Source: Homarus americanus (lineage: Eukaryota > Arthropoda > Malacostraca > Decapoda > Nephropidae). Taken from it: 64,000 bases of DNA. Each line of letters begins with the position of its first letter. Within the stretch, counting starts at the first letter, position 1. Under the pieces are notes generated by a model, which was given only the letters and a program-made list of their open reading frames with translations, did not search any database and was not told the DNA's origin. Position numbers and translations under genes: made by a program. Positions 19,901 to 34,900 of this stretch are shown here, in pieces. The stretch spans positions 4,802,596 to 4,866,595 of the forward strand of contig NW_024720711.1 in NCBI RefSeq assembly GCF_018991925.1, given 5' to 3'.

Positions 19901-22900
19901 TTCCACCTGATTTCAGAGGTGATTGGTACAAAATAAATGACAAAGCAAAGAGATAACTCTTACCTATGAATACCAAAGAGGAGCGCTAGCGCAGCGATGG
20001 TCTTCTCTCCACCCGACAAATTAGACATGGGCTGGAATCTCTTGCCAGGGGCAACACAGTTATAGTTGATGCCATCAAGATATGGTTCCTCTGGATTTTC
20101 TGGTCCCAAAAAGGCTTGAGCAGAGGGATTCTTGGCAAGTGCCTAAATAGGAGATTATTAAAATTGCTCAGAAGAGAATTACAGTACTACATAGAGAGAG
20201 AGAGATCAAGCTAGGTAATGTCAGGCGATCTCGGTGGGGTTGTGTCAAATCCAAAATGTACTACACAAAGGTGCGGGACAGTTTTCTTTTAGATTAAAAC
20301 TTCATGAAAACATACAAATGGTCCTTTTTCATTACGGTAATCACAACTACACAAAATAAAAACCGTTCTCCGAACCCACCTTGTAAATGCCATCAATTTC
20401 ATTTGACACATGTTCAAAGAAAGCCATGAAGCGGTCATAGCGGTCCTTCTTGGCCCTCTCAAATGCCTGTTTGGCCTTCCTGGCACGCTTGCGAGCACTA
20501 TCAAACTCAGTGTTTGTCTCTTGGAGCTTCTCTCTTGCTAGATCGAGCTTTTGCATCGCCTTCATATTAGGTGCCTGAAGAAGAGATCATCAACCCTATC
20601 ACAATGTTATACTCAATCTAGTCATCTGTTTACCTACCAACCCATCTATACTTCATTTATAATTTCAAACACTATAAAGCCGACTCGTTTCATTACAGTG
20701 AGTTCTGCTATAACGCGTGTTTTGATAACGCGAATTTGCTCTAACGCGATTTATGAATTAGGAACGATATTTGTATAACGCGAACGCTTATTTGCTGTAA
20801 CGCGATTTTTGCTTACTATTTCTCCAATTTTGTGGTATTAACTGTGAATATGGTAAAGAAGAATATCTCCAAGAAGCGTTCTGGTGATAGAATTCCCGGT
20901 GATGATCGTAAAAGAAAGGATATAACACTTGAAGAGAAGCTCGATGTTATCAACCTCAAAATCACCCTTCTCCCCCATCAAGTTACATTCATATTTTTTA
21001 AAGGTAAAGTATTACATTTACTGTATGATTTCATTATTAGATATGAATGTAACATTTATTTAGACTGTGCTATCCTTTGTGTTAGGCGAACTACTAAATT
21101 TTTTCGATTTCGAGTAATCTGCACCTAACCCTATTTTCTCCATAAGCCCTGTTATTTCTATTACGCGATTTTCTATAACACGATATTTTACAAGAACACA
21201 ATTATTGTGTTATAGCAGAACTACCTGTACAGGAATTTGAACAATTCTTATTAATAAAAAGTTCTACCTCTCAATAACCAACTGGCTGCTTCCCATTACA
21301 CTTGTCCTTTACGACCTAAGTTGACTCCCTTTTATATATAGCTGGTAAACTACGTCACTAACATCTTATACAAAAATAGATCTTATACCTTTATATCAAT
21401 ACAGTATTCATTACCTGAATGCGCTGTATGGTGTTCATGAGCTCATTAATGTGTTTTTGCATGCGCTTCTCAGCCTTATGCACATCATCCGAGTCATCCA
21501 ACTCCTTGTGGGAATCTGACAGGCAAGAGTAGTCCAACACAATCCTTGACTCCTTCTCATACATGATCTGAAAGTATTGGATGCCTTTGAATTCACCATT
21601 ATTAATACATATTACCGGTAAATATTCAATAATGAAAAGATACACGTGGGCTCGGCAGTTTCTGTTTGAAGAATAAACTGTTCTAGTGGATGAGTCAGAA
21701 AAAAAGAGGAAATATTACTGAATAAGTTTGGAAGGGTGTGGAGTAAAGAAAGTTGAGATTGAATGTAAACAAAAGAAAAGTGGTGAAAATAAGAGAAAAG
21801 AAGGGAGAAATATAGGATAGCCAGAAAGAAGATTAAAAGAAGGAAGTAGAGCATACATCAGATATCTTAAGAGTGGATATGTCAACAAATGAAACAATGA
21901 ACAGAACCACAAATAAGCACAAAGAAAGTAATAGGTGCTCTGAGATATGATTGGAAAAAGTGACAATGATATCCAAAAAGGTAAAGATGGGGACTTACTG
22001 GGGTACTGTTGAGCTCCTGGTAACTTTATTATAAGGATGCGATGCAAAAATTCTGGATACAAGAGGAAAGAGAAAATGAAAAAGAAAAAAAAATGGTAGC
22101 ATTATACATTATAGAACTGAAAGTGATGGACAATGTCACCCGAGATGTTAAGAGTAACAGCGTTGCTGGCAATGTTACCAAGTTAGACTCATCACTATAG
22201 TCAAATCCCCCAGGCACTCTTGCTGCCAGACCGAGCTGCTCTGCTTTGGTTTCAGGGGGTCCCCGACTTACGAACGTCCACCGATAAGAACGGGGTTAAA
22301 CTTGAAATTTACAGTATTTTATTTACCTGATGAATTATTTTTTACTTTCATTTACTGTATTTTGTCAATGTCTTAAATTAAGTGATTTTAGATGTATATA
22401 AGGACTTAGGCTATGATATAGTGGTATTTTAAACATTGTTCTGTAAGTACGGTATGCACATAGCATGTGTTCCAACTTCCGTACAAATCCGACTTAAAAA
22501 TGTCCTTAGGAACGGAACCCATTTGTAACCTGGGGACCTACTGTATTTTTAAACTCAAAATTTCAGGCAGAAAACTCGATTTTTTTTCACTTTTGTTTTT
22601 ACTCAGTTACATGCACACACAATCCTTCATAAAGAGTAATTGAAATTACTATCATAAGGTCAAACACATTTCTTTGTGTGAGAGAGTTAGCTCACTCAGT
22701 GGAGTGTGGGAGCCCCATTGCTAAGGGTCAGCAGAGTCAGCATCGCCATGCCAAGCTTTGAGGCCATGTAGGCAACATCTTTTGCAAATGGCGGTGGTAT
22801 TAAAATTTAGTTTAGGTTTTCCTTAATGGTTTTAGCTGCATACAATATTTTCATCCAAATAGTATCTTATTATTGTTGAGGAAGTGAACCCTATTTTTAT

Positions 22901-25900
22901 CATTTGTTCTATTATTCAAGATATGAAAATTCACCGAACAAATGGTTTTCCAGGAACTAAACCCATTCTTTAAACGAGAGATAACTGCACTGTATAAGCA
23001 AAGGGATAATGTGTTTGATAATTATACAGTATTGTTTTATTTCTTTTGTAACATGGTAAAAATAAAGCCTACGTGCAACATTCATATTCCGAACCATTAT
23101 TTAAGGATTACCTTTTCATTCTTAATCTTTTGAAATTCAGTTGCAGCAACATTTGTTATCGTACAGTATTACCTTAAGGTGACGACCAGTTGTTCCGCCG
23201 AAACTGGTTTACTGAAATTAGTTCTTTGCTTCTGTAACTGATCTCTGCACAACTTCAGCAGGTGATGGAATGTCTTTGGTTTCATTTGCACATACTGTAC
23301 CTAACACATTTCATTTCACCATTAATTATTTGTGGGAACAGGTGATGGTATTTTCCCTTTAATGTACAGAGACAATTAATGGGATGCACCAAATATACTG
23401 TAGTATCTACAAGTTGTATTTATCAATTTCCTCCTGTGCAGCCAAAGCAATACAAGCTTCCCACCTTCATTGTCAGTGTGATGTAAGAATGCATTTTCTG
23501 TAGGAATAATTGCACCAGAAACTTTGCGTTACATAACGTCTGTCTCTGGACAATTTTAATCAGAATATGCCTGATTCCGGCCTCATTGAGAATGTGCCCT
23601 AAGGGTGTTGCTGAGAAAAGAAGGCTGTCCTTCAAACAGGATTTGAAGAGACTGGGGTTTAAGGGATCTCTAACTTACTGTACATACTATGCATCCTTAA
23701 TAAAATGGTAAAAACAATACAGTAGTGACTATGTGATGAAATTACTGTACAGTAAACCCTCGAAGATCCAGACCCGGGAAATCTGGATTTTGGAAGATCT
23801 GGACAAAAAATTTGGGGGTTCTGGGCTAAGAAGCCTCCTTGAAGTTTCCCTAAGAAGCATTTCCAAACCAGAGCAAAGAACATTTTAGGCCCGTGGGCGC
23901 TACTTGACCCATCAGTTGCTTGGACACAGGTGCCCTAGGAGGTGGGAAACAAACAGTTGACAAATGTGGTTTGTGGGAATATTATTTCACCCACTTTAGT
24001 AAGGATATAATGTTTCTAGTTATGTTATCATAGGTAAATGCAAGGTTTAATACGGTAATTTGTTTATCACTACATTAGTACTGTATTTTTGGTGTTTCTT
24101 ATATAATTTATTATTCGCCGGAATATCCGGACAATCGGCTTTTCCGGGCAGGTGGTCTCCCCTTTTAATCCGGATCTTCTAGGGTTCACTGTATTACAAT
24201 TTTTTTTTTAATTAAATAAAAGCAGGTTGGTAAATTTTCTTTTATATCATCACAAATAAACTTTTCATAGCTAGAAAATCATAAAGACCCATATATAAGG
24301 TGAATCAGTTGGTTTAGCTAGCACCCACTCCCTAAGGAACACTGAAATACATTAAGTGCAATATTATATTCGTATGACAGGTTGAGCTAGTGGTAGTAAT
24401 GGAGACCACTGACTGACCTGAGTGTTCATCCCAGAGGAATACTCCAAGGTGGATTCTCCAGATTCTCGTCCTTCGTTCTCTATATCCTCCATGTTGCCTC
24501 GGGTCATGGGGACCAGAATGTCATCCATTTTACATTGCTTCAGGATGGAGTGTCTGCATACACGAAAGGTATCATAATAGTGAAGATGGGAGACCCACTG
24601 TAAGTTACATTAGTTTTCTTTCCAACTGTGAAACTGATAAGGATGAATACAGTAGTTATACCTTTGAACTGTGTTCTGTGCAACCTACATAAGTTATTTA
24701 TTGATTCTTGTTGTTGTTATTGTTGTAACCACATTTTTAACTTGGATGAAAATGTGATGGGACAAAACCTACTGAAAGACTGTCTGTGGTGGTTAAGTGT
24801 TGAGCATACAGTGAGTAGTTGGAATGAAGAATGTAGGGCAATATTATATGTACACTTTGGAAGAGTTTGATGTTGTACTAATAATGATTGACGAATGGGT
24901 AGTGTCACCAACAAAGTCTGGCAAGATGTACTCTCGTTTCTCTGGGAAGGACAATTTCTATTTCTAAAATACTGTATGTGTTTCTAGTGGAGATGTGTTC
25001 ATTACAAGGTTTTGTTGGTAGGTGAAGAATGATGGTTGTGTTGAAGGGTTTAGGTGTAGTATTCTCTTACACTGCAGTATTTTCATTTCTTGGTTTTGTG
25101 GTCAAGTTTTTCCTGGTTTGCTGTGTCTGATTCTTTATAGAACTGCATATGTGACCAATGTTAGCTTATAGTATAAATTAAAATATGTTGATACTTCAAA
25201 CAAAAGCGTGGTTTTTGAGAGAAGTATTTCTATCCTAGATAATGGTTCAATCAGAAGAAGCGGTATCTGGAGGAGGAAGGTTAGGGAAATTTTAGCCCTC
25301 CAATTAAGGGTTAGGACCAAAATGGCTTTTCTCAACTTTCATAAAATATCTTTCGGGTTATAATGGAAAACAAAAAGCATGGTGCATCCCATACTCTTCA
25401 TGAATATTGTCTATGGTTAATATTCTGAGAGTCAGTCACAGAATTTTTATATAACACATGAATACTGTATTATGATGTAAGGTATCAAGAGTACAGTATA
25501 TGGTAATGCTTTTTAATAACTACAAAATCCTCAGAGTCTACAAAGCTGATCATATCACAGCTATCCCTAACCTTCCAACGCTATTCTGGAATAACTTAGT
25601 ACTATACCAGCATAGATGTCAGGAAGGGGTTATCCTTGAAAACTTTTTTTTTACCTTTCTCCTTTCTTCTGTTCCATTTTGTGCTCACTGGAATTGATCT
25701 GCTTTTGTATACTTTGAATGTCTTTGGCAATGGCCCCAACTTCTCGACGTGCCTTGCCAATCTCATCATCCATTTCATCACATTCCGATTTCTTCGCCAA
25801 TTTCTCGGACCGTTTTTTCTCCAGATCTCGCATGGATTTATCGATCTCTCCCATCTGTTACAATAAAATAACATCACAAGAACATACAGCCATCTGTGTA

Positions 25901-28900
25901 TCCCAAACTCTAAAAATAAAACAAATACTATAGTGGCCTTTTAGTTAATGCCACTGTTTTAACCCCTAGCTTAAGTTTTTTATATACTTTTATACAGGCA
26001 ATTTAAAGTTTTTTGAGTCAAGCCCTGGCTAAAACAGCTCAATTGGTCACATAGATCCTTCTACTATATCCTCAACAGACTTGGTTTAGAAAGGGATAAA
26101 AAGAAAGGTGTTAAGGCCACATATCAATTGCAACAAAACCATTCAAAAGATAAGTATAAAACAACCTCTGCTTTCAAACAAAACACTTCAAGTTTAGTTT
26201 TATAATAATATTAAGACATTCACCATACTCCATAAAATAATTTATTAGTGTCATGAAGGGAAACAACCTGGTACATTAAAAGATGAAGTTGTGAAATTTA
26301 ACATGAAAGTAGAGGAATGGGGAAATATTGATAGCTAATATAATATTAACCCACTGTACCTGCTTTTGTTCTGCCTGTTTGGCTTGTTCGAGAGCATCCT
26401 CATCATCCTGCACGGCACGCTCCCACCTTGCTACATTACTCTGAGTGTCTCTAGATTTCTCAAATTCCAACTGGTTCAAAATACGATTTTTCTGCTTTTC
26501 AAATTCTAAGCGACGGTTGGCACGGTCAGTTTGTGCTTGCAGCTCTCGTTCTTCATACTGACGAATGTTGGTGACGCCAATAGACTTGCAGAAGTCAGAA
26601 AAGACCACGTCTTCCACAGTGTTCATCTTTTCCTTAACGTCACTCATGAGGGCTTCACGCTCCGACATAGTTTTCTCTATATCATGTAGCTGTGGTTCAA
26701 AGGTATTCAATTCCTCTTTCAGTTTGTCCAGCTCTTTCTGCAGTTGTGCAATCTGCTTTTCTGTGGTTTCTTTATCTGTTCTTGAATACTTGAGCCTAGT
26801 CTCAATGCCACGAACCTGTGACTCAACCGTGTTCAGCTCAGACTCCTTACGTGACTTCTTCATGGCTTCTCGTAGTTCTTCTGACAACTTCTCCTTGGAT
26901 GACTTCAGGTTAGACAAGTGCTTTTCATCCCATCTCTTGGCCTTCCTCGCCAAGTCCAAACTACCTCCTGAGATTATGCCAGACTTGGAGAAGAACGTAC
27001 CATCCAATGCCACGGCGTCATACCTGTGCCCATCCTCCATCTCATATGCCACCTTAGAGGCATCCTCAGGTGTCTCACACACCAATGCATTATTTGTGGC
27101 AAACAACACTGCTCGCTTGATCTCTGGTGGATCATATTGTAGAACATCATAGAGGAGTTTGACATTTCTTGGGTCCTTAATGTTCCTGAGTCTCTCCTTG
27201 AGAGGTTTGGCTTGAATGTAATCAAGGGGGAGGAATGTCTCAGGGTCCAGCATCTGGTCTTTGAGGTATTGCACGCACTGACGTGCGGTCTTCTCAGTGT
27301 CTACCACTATGGCTTCCATGTACTTGCCCAGGACCTTTGTGATAGCAACATTATACCTGCCATACAAAAATACAATATAATATTAATGCTGGGTTTACAT
27401 TAACTTTTAACTCACTCACCTAGCCAAGCAAGAAAATTTTAAAAATATAGAGAACGTACTATATTAGCCTATAGTTTTGATTCTGCAAATATATTTTCCT
27501 TAATGCAATACTGCATGTGAAATACATCAATAGTGAAAACAATTTTATAGTTTAGTCTATACAGGTATCCCTCATTTAACAATGGGGATGGGTTACCGTA
27601 TTTATCGCTATACACGGGATGACACTCGGGAAAATAGGAACATTATCTAGGATTTAAATGAATTCTATTTTCTCAGTACTTTATGTTCAGTAAAATAACT
27701 TCTCAGTTATAAAAACAAATATATATTAATACCAACAATCATCACCAATCACTGACACGGTAATTAATTCATCATGAATGCACACAGCGAGTAAGAGATT
27801 AGGTCTTCCTCAAGATAACACGGTGATTTTAGCTTAACAATAAACCTAAGAAATTATATGCTCTCATATTTTCAACTTAATACAGTGGTCCCTCGGTCAA
27901 CGAGCACAAAAAGTTCGAGCAAGTTGCTCGTTAACCGAAAAACTCATTAACCGAAACCATTGTTTCAATGGGTTTTTGGGTAATTGGTTCCAGCTCACCG
28001 AAAATTGCCTAAATTCAACAAAAATGGGAGAAAAGTACACTTACTTTGAGGTGTGTATGTAGAAGGCTCCTGGATGATGATGATGATGATGGGAATTAGA
28101 ATGGGGGTGGAGGAGAAGGAAGAAGAGAAGGCATTGGGGTGGAAGAGAAGTCACCCCATGGCACCTTTTCACCCATAAAATTTTAGTTCTCTTGGTGTAT
28201 TTCAAGATTATTTTCTTTAAATCAACACTGCACTGCATTATATATTGTCAATATGTAAAATATATTTCAAAATGACCAATTATTTGCTTGGAAACACAGA
28301 AAAAAGCATTTAGTTGAAGAGAGTCTCAAGCAAGATATTACCTCCACTGAAAACAGAGAGAGACTAACGCCTGTCTGGTGTGTTAACAGGCTGGATGGCA
28401 CGCCAGAAACTAGCTTCTTTACCTTCAATTATGTTCAATAATTGTTAAAATGGCTAAAAAAGTTAATATTAAACTTTTAAAATTATTGAATAGTATAAAC
28501 TTCTTGATATTTACTAAAATAGTAAGGAATTTAAGCCCTAAAACCGATTACTGCATTGGCGGACTAATACTACAGCTGGTGGACCGCCAAATGCAAGCGA
28601 AAACATGTTGAAGTCAGCTCGTAAAAAACTCGTTAATCGAGGGATTGCTTGTTAACCGAAGTTAAGAATCTTATGGAAGGTAAATCGTTAACCGAAATCT
28701 CGTTAACCAGGGCGCTCGTTAACCGAGGGACCACTGTATTATCAAATGGGAAGACAAAACTGCACATAATAATTTAAGCTTTATAGTACTGTGCAGTCCA
28801 GTACACCTAAGCATTTCTAACAACTACCATGCTGCTCTACCAGGAGGAAAGTCCAGTTCTGTTTGGGTATAATTTCATTAGTAATCTTTTCAGTTTCCTC

Positions 28901-31900
28901 TATTATTTTTACTTATCCTCATCAATGTTGTCACCAGTTTTATACTTTAACTCAAATTTTATTAAAGAATTGTAATGATCCAGTCAGACTAGTAATTCTT
29001 ATTTTTACTTGCCCAAACTGAAGTTTACTCATATCAGACAAGTGAGTTCAGTTTTGTAAAAAAAAAAAAAAAAAAAAATATCGTGTCTCCAAATCCAATT
29101 TATAAAAGCTGGGTACTACAAACTAAAAATTGATTACCTGTTTTTGTTTCCAGAAATCACAGTATGCCTTTTGTTTTGGTTTGGAACCTAACATTTATAA
29201 AACGACATACAGTACCTGTACTGTATATATATGGGCAATATTACCACCATGAAATATCTCAAGCTTTAATGTTCCCTGCACCAGAGTTAATGATTGTGTT
29301 AACACTCGCACATACACACCTCTTGTGAATGGGCTGACACATATTGATCATGCGGTCATACACCCCAGAGTAGAGCTGCTTAAAGTTCTCAACAATTTCC
29401 TGCTTCTTCTTCCTACGAGAATCTTCATGTTTGTCAACTCGTGCATCACCCAGTTGTTCTGTTACAGTCTCTAGTTGTTCTTGAAGCTGTGTTATTCTCT
29501 CCTTGCTGTACCCAACATCTGATACCAATTCCTAATTGAACAGCCGTAAAAAATAAATAAGACACATAGGTAAGTGTTGATGTAAATGTACGTTGGTGCA
29601 TATGCATAGATTGATTCCTGATTCACCATCTTAGGTTTTTTATTAAAATTTCAAATACATATTACAGTACCTTCTTACTAAATAGCAATAAACAGTATGT
29701 TTCTTATCTGTACTCTTTCTAGTTTTACAGTAATAGCCTTACAGCATGTCCAATACATTTGCAATTTTGTTTCAAATTTCAAATTCTCTGACAAATAATT
29801 ACTTGGAATGAAATGCACATACAAAACATTACCAGCTGATGACGACAAATACCATAAATACAGCAGGTAAATTATTACATATGGATAGGTAAAGCACACA
29901 AGACTGAAAAACAAAATTTCTGTAAAACCAAATGGCAAAGACACACTAAGTGTTTAGCAACCATCAATATCCTCACTTTTTACCCTACCACTTCCACAGC
30001 CCAATACAATGGCACTTTAATCATAAATTCAAATTTCAGTCACAATTAGCTACAACATATGAAGTCATAAAAGGAAGTGTGGCAATGATAGAACACATGA
30101 GCTTTTCACTTAATTATAAAACAAGAAAGTGTATAAAAAATGCCTAACTATAATTACTCTTCAATTATTACTGGGATCATGGAATAATTACCCTTAGAAA
30201 GGGCTACTTTCAAGCATGTCATACCTGTCTCAGCCGCTTCTGATCTTCCAGTGATGCCTCAGATTGACGTATGTGTTCCATCAGTTTTTCTACCCTCTTC
30301 TGTGCCTCCTCCAACTCATGTCCCTTTTGTCGTAACCGATTTTCTATCTCAGCCGTACGCCGTTGGGCATTATCGAGGCGGTCCTGATCAGACTTCTGTT
30401 CACGGTTAATGGAGTCCAGTTCTTGGAGGTACTGGGCTGACTTGCGGGCTGCTGCATTTTTTAGTTTATGATACTCCTTAACCTGTACCTCTTCCAGCTG
30501 TACACTCTTACCTGGTAAAAATAATCGTCAAATAAAACAATCTGCAATCCATAGAAAATTAATTCATTATTTTTACATAGTTTGATGCACAAAAACACAC
30601 ACACATTTCACAACAATCAATAAAGTCCTTTCCAGAAATGTGGAATACATAAGAAAAGAATTCCCCATGACAGAAGTGAAAAAAAAACTTACACAAGACG
30701 ACAAGAACACGTAATGTTCACTATTTGAGAGTTGACGCCCACAATACATACCTTGACTCTCAGAATCCTGCGAGACCTGATCCTCAAACTCGCCTCTTTT
30801 CTTCTCCACTTCTTGCAGTTCGCTCTCCAACTCTCGGATGTCATCCATGTGAGCATTGTGGGCCTTGATAGCCTGGGCAAGTGACTTGCGTGCTGAATCT
30901 GCCTTCTTCTGCATGTGTGTCACTCTCTCCTTTGCCTTAATGAATGTTGGTCGCTTTTTATTCACTTCAGATTCCTGGAGAGTTAATTAAATTAGTTATG
31001 TAAAATACACTACAGAACAAGAAATAAATGAAGAGTAAACAGGATGTTAAATGTCAATAAAAAAATACAGCTACCGGGTCCTCAGAATCCAACTAAGGTC
31101 ACTGAGTGCACAGTTAAGTTATTTGTGTATTTGCTAAGAACAAACACACCTGCTTAAAATTATTCAGAAATTAATTACAGTATACTGTACAAAAAAAAAA
31201 AAAATTTCCCATTATTTAAAGTCTTTATAACCTTTTGTGAAACTTCTACAGAAACGCGATGTAAAGTTGTGCTGGTGATGATCGCTAAAGTGCATATGCT
31301 TGTTGACTCTAAGCCATAAATAACAATAAATTAAAAAATTTAACATATCCGAGTGAGCCAAATATTCATGTGCTATTTTTTATTAAGATCAGGTTTGGTC
31401 ATAGTTAGGCCTGCCAGAAATAAAATTTACCTAAAAATTAAAAAGGTTACCTTTTGTAAATGACACTCAAAGATTCCTTGATCAGTAAGAAAACTTTGTC
31501 AAAAAGTTTTACTAAGGTGTAATTATTCTTAAAATACTCTACAGATTTAATCTAGTTATAGGTCTACAATAAAAGTATTAATTGAATCTAACAAACTTTA
31601 GATAGTTTTATTAACCTTACATTTCTCAAGGTTATATATGATACAGTAATATGTGATATTAGCCTCAAAGTCTTGGTTTGAGGACTGATCTGTGAAAGCA
31701 AAAGCACATCAACCACACAGCAAATGTTCCCTATGAACATGCCAACCAGTCTTGTTGCTGGTTATGTGGGAAGACTGATGGGACAAATTTTTATGCAATA
31801 TGTTTTAAGTTTCTTTCACAATTATACGTTGGAGTTATTATTCACTCAAGACAAAATAATATGCTCTCTACAGCACAGAAAACCACAGATTTTTCTCCCA

Positions 31901-34900
31901 TGGCCTCCAAGGGAAACTAGTGTCTGGCAATGGGCTGCTTCTCAGACAGTGGTTACACCTTGGTACTGTAGTGGCTGATAAACTTACCAACTCCCTGATA
32001 TCTTGCTCCATTTTGGCCATTTCCCTGGATACTCTTGTGTGTTCCTTCTTCTTCTCTTTCAGCACTTCCTCTGCCTTCTCTTTCTTTTTCTCCACTTTCT
32101 CTAGGTCTCCGTGCTTTCTACGTGCCTCCTTTTCATACTCGGCAATCTCCTTTTCATTGTGGTACAGTCGGAACAGCTGCATCTCTACTTGTTTTTCACC
32201 CTACCATGAAAATTTTTAAGTTATTGACCTAGCACATGTCATGTTCTTCAATAATTAGTGTAAAATATCCCTGCAGTGTCTCTGAAACAGAGCTAAAAAA
32301 ATATAATGTTTTAAGAAACCGTAACAAGAAGCATTAAATCTGGTATACACCATTTCTTGATGCTTTCCCCTTTCTTCGAGGTTCTGCACCCCTTGATCTG
32401 CCTCACACAAAATGGCACGTGGAAAAAAAGATGACATCACAGATGAGTAGAGAACTCATTCCTGTTCCGTTCCATCAAAATATCAGGACTCATTCAAGAA
32501 TCATACTCTAAACAAGGATAAGTCTATTGACAACCTGACAACAAATCCATACTACAATGCACCCATCTTTAATGGTGGTATAAAAATTCATACTGCATTT
32601 ATGTGGAGGATTTGATGTCAAGTATGTACAGACTACATGATGCATTTAGTTCAGAAGTCCATAAGTTAAACTGGGGATGCATTACATTTTACACACTGGT
32701 AAAATTTTATTAATTCCCAGATAATCTTTCTTTACTCCCTTTTTCCCTCCGTCATACATAGCCACCAATTCATTCCCACAACTCAAACTACCAAAATTTT
32801 TATAAGTTATAGGTTACTGTATTTGTTGTTTATAAGAGTACATACAAGAGCAGTAGCCGAGGATTCATATATTTAACATATGCAGGTTAGGTTACAGTAT
32901 GTCATAATTTGTTGGACACCCTGAAGCTTATTTACAATGTCCACTTTGTCACTCAGTCTGAGCTTAACTGACTTTCACTGCAATTATTGTATGATTAACA
33001 CTGCACTTCTGAGACAATGTTAGTTCTGTACAACAAAGCCCAGCAAATCTGTTAAAAACATGATACTATGTCTGTAGAAAAATAGAAGAAATGTGTGTAT
33101 ACACAAAGCAGCATTATCTTCTCTTTTTATATGTTTGTTCTCCATTAAATAGTGAAGTGCACAGGATCATGAGTCATATCAGTGCAAGAGTATCATTGGT
33201 CAGCTATATTATTCCTCAAGTTACTTTATGTTATGGGTTCTGTCAAGTCAACCACGCCATTGGAAAAATGCACATGTACATGGATAAAATAGGTAGGGTG
33301 GGGTAATATGCTGTACAAAGATGACTATACTACCAGATGTTGATAAAGAGAATCCTTACCAATTCATCCTTCAGCCTCTGGTACCTCTCGGCTTCCTCCT
33401 TCTCTTGCTTGGCTTCCTTACGTTCTGCTGCTATTCCCTTCTTCTTCTGGTAGGTGAACTGGGTGTCTTCTTCAGCCTTCAACATCTCTGTCTTCAGTCG
33501 GTCATACTCTTCCTTTAAAGCCCCAGACCTGCAATCCGCATTACTGGCTTAGATTCTTGTTTAACTTCTCTAGTAAACAAAATTAAGAGAACCGAGGAAG
33601 CTTGGGCCACCGGGAAGGACAATAACAGATTTAGCAACAAAAGCAAGGGGTGCCAGGAAATGGGAATAAATGGGCGATACAACCACGGGGTAAAAAGGCA
33701 AAGGCTAGGACAGATGTGGTAGCCGATGCATGAAGTCATCACATAATTGTACAGTTAAACAAGTCTACAAATATAAACATCACTGGTCAGAGTCCTAATA
33801 ACTACGCTTTCCCTCATCACACACAACACTTACCCACTAATTTCCTCAAAGAGTGCTGTTCTCTCCTTTGGGTTTTTCATAGCTATGGACTCGACGGCTC
33901 CTTGGAATACCAAGAAGTTTTTGCCCTTCACATTGATGCCCAGTGCCTCGAGTTCCTTCATGTAAGTCTGACTGCTCACAACCTACAAAAAATATTATTT
34001 TTAGTGGGAAGATCAGCAGTCAAAGCAGCATTAGAACATTCTGTATAAACCAGTGTACAGTAGACATGTGTTGTTTTTAAACTAATAAATATACACAGTT
34101 ACATAAGGTCAAGGCTGAATTACTTTAGGGCCTCTCTAGAGTTCTCATGCAAGACTAAATCATACTGAGAATACAATGGCTAGTATCACCAGAACGACTA
34201 AGTCCACCTCCAGTATGTAACCCAGCTCACAATTGGGAGTCTTGACACTACCGCTTTACTATCATGTCCTGATGAAAAAGTTTATTGTACTAAAACAGTC
34301 TCATACATGTATCAAATATAACTAAGATATCCTCTTTCCAGGACTTCCAAAAACTTAAAAAAATACAATGATATCTCCTTTAGCCAGAACAATTGGTGCA
34401 GAGCACTTCCAGGTAACGAGACGACTCTCTCAAAGCCAGAAAAAATCACTCATCCCCAGAATTTTCCAGGTAATGGAAAAATGTTCCCAGAAGTTCCAGA
34501 AATTGCCCATTACATCATCTCTCGATCCCGGAAAAAATCCCCCATTCCCGGAATTTTCCGGGTAACGGAATTTTTTTTGGAATTTCCAGAAAATGCACCC
34601 GATTTTCATCTCTCAAACCCGGAAAAAACTCCCCCATCTCCGGAATTTTCAGGGTATTGGGAAATTTTCTCAGAATTTTCCGGAAAATGTGCCCCTCGGA
34701 GAATCGTTCCCAAAGCCTGAATTTTCTGGAAAATTCAGGCTTTGGGAACAATTTTCCAAGAAAATTTCAATTCCGGCTATCGAAGAGTTCTGGGTTTGAG
34801 GGATTCTGGCTAACGGAGATATTACTTTACAGTATTACCACAACTATGGTGTTCCCCTTCACTCAGAGGCTACAAGAAATCTATCTATCACATCACACAA

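Larger units (their letters stand above)
21568..24417 (-). other. SMC1 intron 11 (2.85 kb)
   Basis: Contains transposon copies at 22253-22543 and 23750-24191. The rest is AT-rich with no recognisable gene. Confidence 0.75.

Noticed and set aside
26565..27152. 195-codon plus-strand frame
   Set aside because: Antisense shadow of SMC1 exon 9, caused by its codon usage.
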